A stretch of DNA of 49,137 bases from a virus, in IMG/VR virus record IMGVR_UViG_3300032897_000009, positions 1-49,137 of that record; one strand, 5' to 3'. A program made the position numbers and the translations under genes. The notes under the pieces were generated by a model, which was not told the origin of the DNA, ran no database searches, and saw only the letters and a list, made by a program, of their open reading frames with translations. Shown here in pieces: positions 15,217-21,921 of the stretch. Each line of letters starts with the position of its first letter. Position 1 is the first letter of the stretch.

Positions 15217-16483
15217 CTTGTTGTGGTTCTGGTTCTGGAACATTTGAGTGGCTTCTCCAGCTTCCGTTAAGTGTGTCGTAGAATAGTTTAGTATCACCGA
15301 ATCCACCAGACAATCCCATGCGTTGACGAATCTTGACTCCTACCACCTTTCCAGATCCAACAATTTCATGATGATCGTCTGAGTCAATGATGATCATCTT
15401 ATCCATGTCCTGTTCGACAGCCATAGATTCACGGGCACGCATTTCCTTGTTGAGCTGAGATAAACCAATCACTGGCACATCGAATTTCATTGCGATATTT
15501 TTCAAACCGGAAGAGATTGAAGCTATCTCGCGCTCCCGGTTGTCGGTTGACTTCTTTGTGATTGGAACTATCTTCTGTATATAGTCCACGGCAGCAATCT
15601 TCACTCCGCGCTCCGTGATAAACCTTTCTGCATCAGAATAAATATCTGATACCGTCATTACTCCGTCCCGAACATAAAGAGGCAGAGATCCAATCATATT
15701 GATCCTTCGCGACAGGCGCGCCCAATCTTCTTCTGACAAATTATTTCTTTTCACCTTAATCCACGGGATTGATTCTTTGATAAGAGCGTACCGAAACAAG
15801 AGTTGTTTCCGCTTCATCTCTGCCGAGAATATGATCCCCGGAATACCATGCTCTGCATTTTGGAACATCGTTTGAAGCATCAAAGTGGTCTTTCCGTGCT
15901 TCTCAAGAGCAGCAATGATAACCAGATCGCCCTTCTCCATTCCCCCAGTAGTAAAATCAAGGTCAAAGAATCCAAAGGGAATAGATGACTGCATGCCTTT
16001 GCGTATATTCTCAAGCTCCGTATGAGCTTCCCCGGCGACCGTAGACATTGATACCGCGTGTTCCTTTTTGAACTGTCCGACAAGGGCTGCAAGCGTAGAA
16101 ATTGAACTTTCGATTGCCTCAAATGGATCAGGATTGTCTCGGAAGTCTGTATAGAGTTCAATCAAAGACTTCTCGCCCATTCGCTTCATATAATTTTCAG
16201 CTATCTTCCGGGCGTGAACTATAACTCGGGTATACGTATCTACTTTTGAACACCACTCGTAAACCGGGAAAGTGTCAAGGTTACGGGATTTCGCATAGTC
16301 CTCGATAAGAACAAAATCAACCGTCCCGTGATTGTCAAAGGTATCAAGGATAGATTCCCAAAGACTTGCACATTGAGGGTCTTGGAAGAATGATCCGTCT
16401 GGAAGTATTGCCCGAGCCTCGGTGACTTGCTCACCCAAAGACAAAGCAGAAGCGATGAATGTCTGTTCAAGGGATAGCTTCAT
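15206..16483 (-). CDS. dnaB: Replicative DNA helicase (DnaB-like)
   Basis: 425 aa. RecA-like motor with Walker A ALEKHGKTT (192-200; first Gly replaced by Ala), a DYIQKI segment, and the DnaB-type IGLSQLNKEMRARES motif. Unwinds DNA at the phage fork. The N-terminal domain is short. Its ATG overlaps the stop of the organiser gene (ATGA). The replication pair sits between the two halves of the cassette array. Confidence 0.93.
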   Translation of the reverse strand: MKLSLEQTFIASALSLGEQVTEARAILPDGSFFQDPQCASLWESILDTFDNHGTVDFVLIEDYAKSRNLDTFPVYEWCSKVDTYTRVIVHARKIAENYMKRMGEKSLIELYTDFRDNPDPFEAIESSISTLAALVGQFKKEHAVSMSTVAGEAHTELENIRKGMQSSIPFGFFDLDFTTGGMEKGDLVIIAALEKHGKTTLMLQTMFQNAEHGIPGIIFSAEMKRKQLLFRYALIKESIPWIKVKRNNLSEEDWARLSRRINMIGSLPLYVRDGVMTVSDIYSDAERFITERGVKIAAVDYIQKIVPITKKSTDNREREIASISSGLKNIAMKFDVPVIGLSQLNKEMRARESMAVEQDMDKMIIIDSDDHHEIVGSGKVVGVKIRQRMGLSGGFGDTKLFYDTLNGSWRSHSNVPEPEPQQDAF

Positions 16484-17139
16484 ACTTTCATTCCACTTTG
16501 TCTTGCAAGAGCAAGAGCAGATACGGGTTCTGTTTTTTTCTTCCCATTCCCATTTAATATCCCCTTGACGTACGCCAGAGATTTGGCGTTGTGATTCGCC
16601 GCCTCTTCGATTGCGACGAAAACTTTTTCCTTGCTGTGGATTTTTATTAAGTCAACGAATTTTGATAATGCGCCCCAGCCCATTTTTCCCTCGCGCCCCC
16701 AAAATTTCAAAAGATGTTGTTCTAATGAAAGAGAAAATTCATCATCATGAATATGATCTTCTTCTTTTCTATTCTCTTCTTGCGATAAAGGAGCTTTAAA
16801 GTCACTTTTAAGTGGTTTTTGGTATCTAGTGAAATTATCCGCATATTCGGCGAATTTCTCACATTTTACCCTGAGCAACCCATTTGACAGTGTGTCAACC
16901 TTTAGCTTTCCGCGCTGTGTAGCAAAGGTGTAGAGTCTCCGTAGGTGATCCGTCCGCTTGCTGTGTATCACCTGTCGCCAGACATTTTCGCTTATGTCCA
17001 TCGATCCGGCTTCTCCCTGTGCCCCTAATAATTCAAGAGTCTTGAACCAGAATACGTATCCAGAATCTCCAAATTCTGCTTCAAGGTCTTTGATAAACAA
17101 ATCTTCCATCGCGTTAGTCATGTGCTTAAACCATTTCAT
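16480..17139 (-). CDS. Replisome organiser / helicase loader-like protein
   Basis: 219 aa. The N-terminal MKWFKHMTNAMEDLFIKDLE...GYVFWFKTLELL is the winged-helix start of phage replication initiation proteins (DUF4373-like). The C-terminal part has a DnaD/DnaC-like helical region ending in GILNGNGKKK. Probably binds the origin and loads the helicase encoded just downstream. Starts by ATGA overlap with a 39-aa ORF. Confidence 0.8.
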   Translation of the reverse strand: MKWFKHMTNAMEDLFIKDLEAEFGDSGYVFWFKTLELLGAQGEAGSMDISENVWRQVIHSKRTDHLRRLYTFATQRGKLKVDTLSNGLLRVKCEKFAEYADNFTRYQKPLKSDFKAPLSQEENRKEEDHIHDDEFSLSLEQHLLKFWGREGKMGWGALSKFVDLIKIHSKEKVFVAIEEAANHNAKSLAYVKGILNGNGKKKTEPVSALALARQSGMKV

Positions 17140-17255
17140 AAGCCAAGTTCATCCGCAATCTTTTGAATTGCTTTTTCATATTCGTCGGGAGTCAATCCAA
17201 TTTCGATAAGTATCTTTTTGCGGAGTTCGTACTGAATCCATTTGAATTCTATCAT
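17136..17255 (-). CDS. Small protein upstream of the replisome organiser
   Basis: 39 aa, ATG preceded by AGGTGTG, stop overlapping the next ATG (ATGA). Helical, charged (KWIQYELRKKILIEIGL). It is the first gene after the structured leader RNA, so it would report the outcome of any attenuation. Confidence 0.6.
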   Translation of the reverse strand: MIEFKWIQYELRKKILIEIGLTPDEYEKAIQKIADELGL

Positions 17256-17261
17256 AACACA

Positions 17262-17377
17262 CCTAAAAAGAAACACAGCCCCATCGTAGCGCAACTACGA
17301 AACGGATTGGAGGGTTAACTCCAACGGGGCTGTGAGTTATTAGTCTATGTCGTAAATACGTTTCATAATTGCGCTAC
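17262..17377 (-). ncRNA. Structured leader or small RNA with interleaved stems and terminator
   Basis: Beginning at the promoter start point, the minus-strand RNA has strand a (17377-17359), strand b (17334-17326, CACAGCCCC), hairpin c (TTGGAG/CTCCAA, 17324-17307), strand a' (17304-17286) and b' (17282-17274, GGGGCTGTG), then TTTCTTTTT. a and a' pair over 19 positions (two G-U); b and b' over 9. The stems interleave, so they form a pseudoknot or two exclusive folds. The b-b' stem plus T-run is a terminator. This fits an attenuator for the replication genes or a ~115-nt stand-alone RNA. Confidence 0.75.
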
Positions 17378-17380
17378 AAA

Positions 17381-17409
17381 ATGATACGTCTTTTTTGCAA
17401 ATTTGTCAA
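17381..17409 (-). promoter_or_regulatory. Sigma70-like promoter for the leader RNA and replication genes
   Basis: TTGACA (17409-17404), 17-base spacer, TATCAT (17386-17381). The upstream 15 bases through TTGACA are shared with the element at 25259-25264. The predicted start point falls at the first base of the leader RNA stem. Confidence 0.8.
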
Positions 17410-17433
17410 GTTAATAATTCAACTATTTTTCAC

Positions 17434-18351
17434 TTAGCTGTGTCGGGGAAGAGAATCAACTTCTTTGATTCGTTTGAATATCTCAAAGGCTATTTGTGGA
17501 ACAATCGCGTTGCCAAGACCGTGTCCTCGTTTTCCATCTGATTCTAAACTTGCTGTATAGTTATCTTCATATCCCATCAGTCTTTCCTTTTCTATCGGCA
17601 TTAGTTTCCGCAATATAAGTGTCTTGCCATACAAAGGAAGTGTTTCCTCTTGGGGTTGCTCCGATTGTTTGAGCGACGATATTTCTACTTCTTGTTCCTG
17701 TGGAACCCGTGAAGTCAGTCGTTCCAACAGCGAAAGCGATAAGAGTTTCATTCGTTGGGTCGTTTCGTTCACCATCTCTTGTAGAAATACATAACCCCCT
17801 CTGCCCCATTTTTGACTTCGCCTTACCATTCCCTGCACCGCCTTCCTGCTCAAATAATACTTCGGCGGAACATGTGTCTCCAAAACTTCCGACAATCCAC
17901 AACCTTCGCCTTCTTTGAGCCACTCCGAAGTATTGAGCATCAAGCACTCTCCACGCCACGCAATACCCGATTTCGGAAAGCTTGGCGATGATGAACGCCA
18001 TATCTCTCCCACCGTTGACAGAAAGAAGTCCGGGAACATTTTCGAGCACAAACCATTCTGGTTTAGTTTCCTCAATAATTCTTGCCAACTCGCCAAACAG
18101 TCCGGTTCTTTTTCCGGCAAGTCCTTCTCGCTTTCCAGCAATGGAAGCGTCTTGGCAAGGGAATCCTGCTGTGAGAATGAAATCTTTTGTATATCGCCTA
18201 AGCATTCAGAGTCCTTAATGTGTTCGTGGTATACCGTGCAGCCGTTTTCATCTATTTCGCTGTGCCCTATATTTCCGTAGTTTTCCTTCCAACATCTTTG
18301 TGCCGCAAGTGCAAATCCGCCGATTCCTGAAAATAGATCAATATGTCTCAT
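17434..18351 (-). CDS. Cytosine methyltransferase locus 1, frame A (N- and C-terminal motifs plus overlapping central protein)
   Basis: 305 aa, start supported by GGAG and an ATGA overlap. Residues 1-57 carry methyltransferase motif I (DLFSGIGGFALAA); the last ~50 carry the C-terminal motif (GLGNAIVPQIAFEIFKRI). The middle 200 residues are not methyltransferase in this frame. They read SLAKTLPLLESEK...SGIAWRGECLMLN...GLSEVLETHVPPKYYLS, which I recognise as a recurrent phage hypothetical-protein pattern. The catalytic motifs are in frame B over the same bases. A full enzyme would need a -1 then a +1 shift. Confidence 0.7.
   Translation of the reverse strand: MRHIDLFSGIGGFALAAQRCWKENYGNIGHSEIDENGCTVYHEHIKDSECLGDIQKISFSQQDSLAKTLPLLESEKDLPEKEPDCLASWQELLRKLNQNGLCSKMFPDFFLSTVGEIWRSSSPSFPKSGIAWRGECLMLNTSEWLKEGEGCGLSEVLETHVPPKYYLSRKAVQGMVRRSQKWGRGGYVFLQEMVNETTQRMKLLSLSLLERLTSRVPQEQEVEISSLKQSEQPQEETLPLYGKTLILRKLMPIEKERLMGYEDNYTASLESDGKRGHGLGNAIVPQIAFEIFKRIKEVDSLPRHS
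17567..18205 (-). CDS. Cytosine methyltransferase locus 1, frame B (catalytic core)
   Basis: An open frame of 212 aa holding the C5-methyltransferase centre: GFPCQD (catalytic Cys17), LENVPG (Glu55) and QRRRR (97-101), plus a variable target-recognition region. It lacks motif I and the C-terminal motif, which are in frame A. An ATG at 18205 exists but has no clear binding site. Either a split/frameshifted gene or a natural overlap. It may be inactive as annotated. Confidence 0.6.
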   Translation of the reverse strand: MLRRYTKDFILTAGFPCQDASIAGKREGLAGKRTGLFGELARIIEETKPEWFVLENVPGLLSVNGGRDMAFIIAKLSEIGYCVAWRVLDAQYFGVAQRRRRLWIVGSFGDTCSAEVLFEQEGGAGNGKAKSKMGQRGLCISTRDGERNDPTNETLIAFAVGTTDFTGSTGTRSRNIVAQTIGATPRGNTSFVWQDTYIAETNADRKGKTDGI

Positions 18352-18419
18352 TTTCTCTCCGGTATCCCCTCAGGCGTGTAACGGAAAATCTTGATTCTGA
18401 TATGGCGTTCAGTTTCCAT
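18348..18419 (-). CDS. Micro-ORF coupled to methyltransferase locus 1
   Basis: 23 aa with AAGGGG six bases before the ATG; its TGA overlaps the ATG of the methyltransferase (ATGA). Probably a translational-coupling leader. Confidence 0.45.
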   Translation of the reverse strand: METERHIRIKIFRYTPEGIPERK

Positions 18420-18471
18420 CGTTTTTCCCCTTGTATTTATTAGCTCATTCATCGATTCTTAGTACTTAGTA

Positions 18472-18478
18472 GTTATAC
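18472..18478 (+). repeat. Lone attC core (R') at the right border of the replication block
   Basis: GTTATAC, the same core as in attC-10, supplies the TAA stop of the second cytosine methyltransferase. I see no convincing paired arms to its left, so this is probably what remains of an attC cut off when the replication block came to lie here. Confidence 0.45.
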
Positions 18479-19465
18479 GGACACGGCGGCAATGGCTCTA
18501 AAAATCTCAAAAGCCACTTGCGGCACAATCGCGTTTCCTAATCCTTTAAGTCTGTCCATCCTATGGGGTATCCCATTAGCCACTCGACCCACTCCGGGTT
18601 CAGTTGACCACCAATCACTGTCGCAAGGTTCTGTCCACCTTGTCCATGTTCTCCCGGTGTTTGCCATGCTCTCGCTGTTGGCGTTGGAAACATTTCCCTT
18701 GCCAGTACACTCTCCAAGTTGTTGAATTTGTCCATCGATCGATTTGGTGTCACTGCACCGGTCATCCTTGCCCTCGGTGTTGGAAGCAATCCCGCTCTTG
18801 CAAGGATGTGAAGCGAGGACTGTATTTTCTTTCCGTTCGCTTTTTTGAAATATGTTTTGTGGAATGTCCAATCCTCTTTTATTTTCCTTCCATCCTCGCT
18901 TGCTCCGGGCGTTGGCAACAATCCATATTCTGTCCCGTCTATGGTTGGCACCGATACCCGCAGCCGGAATAAGGAACGTTTGTGTTTCATAGTTGAGTGC
19001 TTCCAAGTCATCAAGCACGTTGTCGAGTGCCATCTTAACGATACCAGCAACATTTTCGCCAACGATCCAAGCCGGCCTGGCTTCCGATATAACTCTAAGC
19101 ATCTCAGGCCAGAGATAACGGTCATCTTCCTTGCCTTTTCGCTTCCCGGCAACACTAAAAGGTTGGCAAGGGAATCCGCCGGAAACAACGTCAATGGTTC
19201 CTCGGTATTGTGTTCCGTCAAAGTCTCGTATGTCGCGGTATCGTTTTGCATTCGGAAAGTTCCTTTCTAAAACCTTTGTGCAGTAATCATCAATCTCAAC
19301 TTGGAAAACATTTTCCCATCCTGTCCATTGTGCCGCAAGATCAAATCCGCCAATGCCCGAAAAAAGACTGCCGTGCCGTATAACACGCCGCTCAACGGTG
19401 ACGGGATGAGCGTGGTTGCAATCTTCCGTTTCAGTAATATTTTTATTGGTATCGGCATTCATCAT
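18473..19465 (-). CDS. dcm: Cassette gene 7: intact DNA cytosine-5 methyltransferase
   Basis: 330 aa, all key motifs in one frame: LFSGIGGFDLAA (motif I, ~34-45), GGFPCQPFSVAGKR (catalytic Cys100), GENVAG (~136-141), RRDRIWIVA, and GLGNAIVPQVAFEIF at the end. Methylates cytosine, probably to evade restriction. The first ~30 residues, through VERRVIRH, are encoded by attC-7; the TAA lies in the lone core at 18472. No clear binding site before the ATG. A second long ORF overlaps it in the +1 frame. Confidence 0.92.
   Translation of the reverse strand: MMNADTNKNITETEDCNHAHPVTVERRVIRHGSLFSGIGGFDLAAQWTGWENVFQVEIDDYCTKVLERNFPNAKRYRDIRDFDGTQYRGTIDVVSGGFPCQPFSVAGKRKGKEDDRYLWPEMLRVISEARPAWIVGENVAGIVKMALDNVLDDLEALNYETQTFLIPAAGIGANHRRDRIWIVANARSKRGWKENKRGLDIPQNIFQKSERKENTVLASHPCKSGIASNTEGKDDRCSDTKSIDGQIQQLGECTGKGNVSNANSESMANTGRTWTRWTEPCDSDWWSTEPGVGRVANGIPHRMDRLKGLGNAIVPQVAFEIFRAIAAVSV
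18538..19251 (-). CDS. Overlapping +1-frame ORF inside the cytosine methyltransferase gene
   Basis: 237 aa, fully inside the methyltransferase gene in the +1 frame, starting at an ATG that has AAGGA nine to ten bases upstream. The translation (DSLANLLVLPGSEKARKMT..., repeated LLPTP, and the end NPEWVEWLMGYPIGWTDL) matches a pattern I know from separate phage hypothetical proteins found near dcm genes. That a shifted frame carries it suggests real overprinting, not chance. Whether it is made is untested. Confidence 0.5.
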   Translation of the reverse strand: MQNDTATYETLTEHNTEEPLTLFPADSLANLLVLPGSEKARKMTVISGLRCLELYRKPGRLGSLAKMLLVSLRWHSTTCLMTWKHSTMKHKRSLFRLRVSVPTIDGTEYGLLPTPGASEDGRKIKEDWTFHKTYFKKANGKKIQSSLHILARAGLLPTPRARMTGAVTPNRSMDKFNNLESVLAREMFPTPTARAWQTPGEHGQGGQNLATVIGGQLNPEWVEWLMGYPIGWTDLKD

Positions 19466-19510
19466 TATTCAAGTTTTGTTCACCCGCACGTTAGCGGCAA
19501 ATCGTTATGG
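19378..19510 (+). repeat. attC-7 integron-type recombination site
   Basis: R'' GTATAAC (19378-19384), arm GCCGCTCAACGGTG; right arm CACGTTAGCGGC and R' GTTATGG (19504-19510). 133 bp. Contains the start codon and first ~25 codons of the cytosine methyltransferase. Confidence 0.8.
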
Positions 19511-19535
19511 CGCTCCAAGGATTTTTTGCGCTTCA
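19503..19535. repeat. 33-bp duplicated cassette end (copy 2)
   Basis: Identical to 14595-14627. Contains the attC-7 core and the last codons of the 19505-19744 gene. Confidence 0.8.
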
Positions 19536-19744
19536 ACTACGATATGCCACCATGCGCTCATAGTATTCGGGTGCTCGAATCCCGTTGTCAGTCCGCTGAG
19601 TTGGGCGGTCTGTCTTTCGATCTCGCAAATTCTTATTGATTCAAGGAGCGCCATAACATCGTGCTCAAGATGACGATTTGAGCTACTAGTGGTTAGTCCG
19701 TCTTGTTGTAGTTTTTCTTGCGTCGGGTTCTGTTCGTCATTCAT
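19505..19744 (-). CDS. Cassette gene 8: hypothetical protein with attC-encoded N-terminus
   Basis: 79 aa. ATG at 19744 (AAAGGA site) in attC-8, reading out through HLEHDVMALLES, then a body ending WWHIVVEAQKILGAP. TAA in the core of attC-7. The cassette ends are inverted copies of each other (GGAGCGCCATAAC). Its 3' end also survives at 14595-14627. Unknown function. Confidence 0.7.
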   Translation of the reverse strand: MNDEQNPTQEKLQQDGLTTSSSNRHLEHDVMALLESIRICEIERQTAQLSGLTTGFEHPNTMSAWWHIVVEAQKILGAP

Positions 19745-19782
19745 ACTTTATCCTTTCGCATCTTAGCAGGGTACCGTTAGCC
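19651..19782 (+). repeat. attC-8 integron-type recombination site
   Basis: R'' CCATAAC (19651-19657), arm GTGCTCAAGATG; right arm CATCTTAGCA and R' GTTAGCC (19776-19782). 132 bp with the usual unpaired C. Confidence 0.8.
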
Positions 19783-20112
19783 CGTCGCCAACATTTTTTC
19801 ATATTGAGCAAGTGTGTTTTTCATGTCATTAATGGATAGTCGCGCTTCTGCATCCGTGCCACCATTGTCCATGTGTAGGCGTATGAATCCTCGTTTATCC
19901 ATGTCTATGCGTTCAATTGGCAATAGCCATGTCTCAATATATTCGTCTTCAACAATCCCATCAGCATCCACGCCGGTCGTCATCATCATCTTGGTAAACT
20001 CTTTTTCCTCTGTTGTCTGTTGGCGCGGGCTAACCAAGCGGCCCATGCTGACAAGATCAGCGTCCGTTGGTAAGTCCGTTTTGGTAATATTTTTTATGGT
20101 ATCGGGTTTCAT
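19777..20112 (-). CDS. Cassette gene 9: hypothetical protein with attC-encoded N-terminus
   Basis: 111 aa. ATG at 20112 in attC-9, arm-encoded part through SMGRLVSPRQ, then a body with DEYIETWLLPIERIDMDKRGFI and a helical end. TAA from the core of attC-8. No clear Shine-Dalgarno site. Unknown function. Confidence 0.7.
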   Translation of the reverse strand: MKPDTIKNITKTDLPTDADLVSMGRLVSPRQQTTEEKEFTKMMMTTGVDADGIVEDEYIETWLLPIERIDMDKRGFIRLHMDNGGTDAEARLSINDMKNTLAQYEKMLATG

Positions 20113-20160
20113 CTAAATTCTAAGTCCGTTTACTTGCAGCATAGCCGCCATCCGTTAGGC
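20028..20160 (+). repeat. attC-9 integron-type recombination site
   Basis: R'' GGCTAAC (20028-20034), arm GCGGCCCATGCTG; right arm CAGCATAGCCGC and R' GTTAGGC (20154-20160), a perfect GTTRRRY core. 133 bp. Confidence 0.85.
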
Positions 20161-20463
20161 GGATGTTGCCGCCTCAAATAATGGTGTATCACTTATTTTC
20201 TTTTGTTTGTAATGTCCGCAGTTATTTATTAGGTCAAGAGAAACAAGCAAATCTGGTTTTCTTGTCACCCATGTAAACGTTCCCGCTATCTTGGCAAATT
20301 CTCCACAAAACGAATGTGTGTAAATTCCAGTTCCTTCGTCATCTTCAAGTTCTTGTCGTAGGTGTTCACAGTGGCGGCAACACTGCCTAACACGCACGTC
20401 AAGCTGACGGAGGGTAGCCGTGTGGTCAATTCCGATTTGTATTATTTTCTTTTGCTTCGACAT
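20155..20463 (-). CDS. Cassette gene 10: Cys/His-rich protein with attC-encoded N-terminus
   Basis: 102 aa. ATG at 20463 (AAAGGA site) in attC-10; the arm encodes through LRQLDVRVRQ. The body opens with CCRHCEHLRQE and has later Cys/His (SFCGEF, NCGHY), a likely zinc site. TAA in the core of attC-9. No family recognised. Confidence 0.7.
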   Translation of the reverse strand: MSKQKKIIQIGIDHTATLRQLDVRVRQCCRHCEHLRQELEDDEGTGIYTHSFCGEFAKIAGTFTWVTRKPDLLVSLDLINNCGHYKQKKISDTPLFEAATSA

Positions 20464-20516
20464 ACTACAATTCCTTTTGTTTTGTGCATCCGCAGCTTAC
20501 GTGCAAATCGTTATAC
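20385..20516 (+). repeat. attC-10 integron-type recombination site
   Basis: R'' GCCTAAC (20385-20391, perfect), arm GCACGTCAAGCTG; right arm CAGCTTACGTGC and R' GTTATAC (20510-20516). Thirteen-base arms pair exactly apart from one unpaired C. 132 bp. Confidence 0.88.
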
Positions 20517-21272
20517 GGCAGCGAACTGCATTGGCAATTGTAAAAGGTATTCATTAAATCGCTTCTCCTGTGCTTGAAAGTAATCGCTGTCTATTTCGCA
20601 TCCAACAAAATCAAGACCCGCCTTATGGCAAGCTATACGAGAGCTTCCGCTTCCTAAATGGGTATCTAAAACATTGCTTCCCTGTTCGGCAAAATTTTCT
20701 ATAATCCACCTGTAAAGCTCAATCGGTTTTTGTGTCGGGTGTATTCTTTGTTCCTTGTTTTTCATATTACCCTGCAACATTCCTTGCCACTTGTATGTAA
20801 ATCTTCTTATGCTTCCATCTAATGATGTCCAAGCCAATTCTATCCCCGAAAATTGCTTATCGCAACCAGAGGGTATCTTATCCCAAACAATCCATTGGCT
20901 TGATTTTGGCAAGAAGTCGGTATAGTGTTGCGCTCCAAATATAATTTGATCTTGGCTCACTCTTCTTAGTTCATCAAAGTATTCCTTAGTCGGTCTTTCC
21001 GTATCATCGAAGTGTTTATACAGGTTTAATTTTGCCGCCTGTGGTTTCCCTCTTGAAATAATTCCATCCTCTTCGTTACAATAACCAATGCCATAAGGCG
21101 GGTCAACAATTGCCAATGCAAAGAACTTATCAGGTACAGTCTTCATGTATTCCATGCAATCTATGTTCAGTGCAATGCTCTGGGGCTGCCGTATAACCAG
21201 CGGCTCAACCGGATGTAATGAGCGTTCCGTTTTAATTTCCGTATCAGTTAATATGTTTATTTGTTTCGACAT
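20511..21272 (-). CDS. Cassette gene 11: N4/N6 DNA methyltransferase (beta class)
   Basis: 253 aa. DPPYG (57-61) is the catalytic motif; the SAM site LDTHLGSGSSRIAC lies near the C-terminus, so the order is that of beta-class amino-methyltransferases. HPTQKP precedes it. Methylates adenine or cytosine at the exocyclic amine, likely for anti-restriction. Residues 1-28, through VEPLVIRQ, come from attC-11. TAA from the core of attC-10. Confidence 0.93.
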   Translation of the reverse strand: MSKQINILTDTEIKTERSLHPVEPLVIRQPQSIALNIDCMEYMKTVPDKFFALAIVDPPYGIGYCNEEDGIISRGKPQAAKLNLYKHFDDTERPTKEYFDELRRVSQDQIIFGAQHYTDFLPKSSQWIVWDKIPSGCDKQFSGIELAWTSLDGSIRRFTYKWQGMLQGNMKNKEQRIHPTQKPIELYRWIIENFAEQGSNVLDTHLGSGSSRIACHKAGLDFVGCEIDSDYFQAQEKRFNEYLLQLPMQFAAV

Positions 21273-21322
21273 TCGTTTTTAGTAAGGTTTTTTCATACAC
21301 CGGTTAGCCGCAACCGTTACGC
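21191..21322 (+). repeat. attC-11 integron-type recombination site
   Basis: R'' GTATAAC (21191-21197), arm GCGGCTCAACCGG; right arm CCGGTTAGCCGC and R' GTTACGC (21316-21322). Perfect pairing except one C. 132 bp. Holds the start of the DPPYG methyltransferase. Confidence 0.85.
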
Positions 21323-21565
21323 GGTCGCGGAAAAGCGTTCACGGCGTTTTTCATCAAGCACTTTCATAAAGTCGGCAGAAATATATTCTCCCATGAGCGC
21401 CCAGCGAATCTCAAGGACCGCCCTTCTTCTTACTTCTTCTGCCGCATCGGCCATTTCCTTGGTATTTTTTTTCCATTCTACCATCGGATGTTCATAATCG
21501 AGAATGGCGTTTGCTATTCTAATCAAGTCCGATGTTTTTACAGCTACCGTTGTCTCTTGTTCCAT
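21317..21565 (-). CDS. Small helical cassette protein
   Basis: 82 aa from the ATG at 21565 (AAAGGG site). Helical, charged, ending KVLDEKRRERFSATA. TAA in the core of attC-11. Starts outside the attC, next to a compound site, like the 14192-14392 gene. Unknown function. Confidence 0.65.
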   Translation of the reverse strand: MEQETTVAVKTSDLIRIANAILDYEHPMVEWKKNTKEMADAAEEVRRRAVLEIRWALMGEYISADFMKVLDEKRRERFSATA

Positions 21566-21617
21566 GGTTTTTCCCTTTCTAATTAAGCCGTTCACTGGTT
21601 CTCGCTTCGCTCGAAGC

Positions 21618-21763
21618 ACCGCGTAACGAAGGGCGGGCTTACGCCCTCGGTTCCGCAAGCAGCGCGGTTCCCGCGCCGCGTAACCATCGGGTCAAGTTGC
21701 CGAAATCAACTGGTAAGCAAAAAGCGCTTCCCGTTGCGGCAACTTACCCGCCCTTCGTTAGCC
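21618..21763 (+). repeat. attC-12, compound site
   Basis: Inner site 21678-21763: R'' GCGTAAC, arm TCGGGTCAAGTTGCCG, right arm CGGCAACTTACCCG, R' GTTAGCC (21757-21763), 86 bp. An outer arm GCGTAACGAAGGGCGGGC near 21618 pairs with the same right end (CCCGCCCTTCGTTAG). Twin of attC-6. Confidence 0.65.
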
Positions 21764-21901
21764 CGATTGCCTCGCTGAATTGTCTTTTATCCATTGCTTT
21801 GTCCATTGTACTCCTCTTGCAAATGCAACTTTTAAGATTGGTATATATTCGTTTTGTGTTCCATACTCCGGCGAATACATTTCTTTTGCCGCTTCAATCA
21901 T
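21758..21901 (-). CDS. Terminal cassette gene, 5' end truncated
   Basis: 47 aa from the ATG at 21901 (EYIPILKVAFARGVQWTKQW in the centre). The frame is open upstream through the half attC-13, with TAPSPSRQVETLVSPLPSDEE, which mirrors the arm-encoded TAPRSKRQVDALVSQ of attC-3, but the part with the usual start codon is missing. TAA from the attC-12 core. Confidence 0.55.
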   Translation of the reverse strand: MIEAAKEMYSPEYGTQNEYIPILKVAFARGVQWTKQWIKDNSARQSG

Positions 21902-21921
21902 TTCCTCGTCGCTCGGCAACG

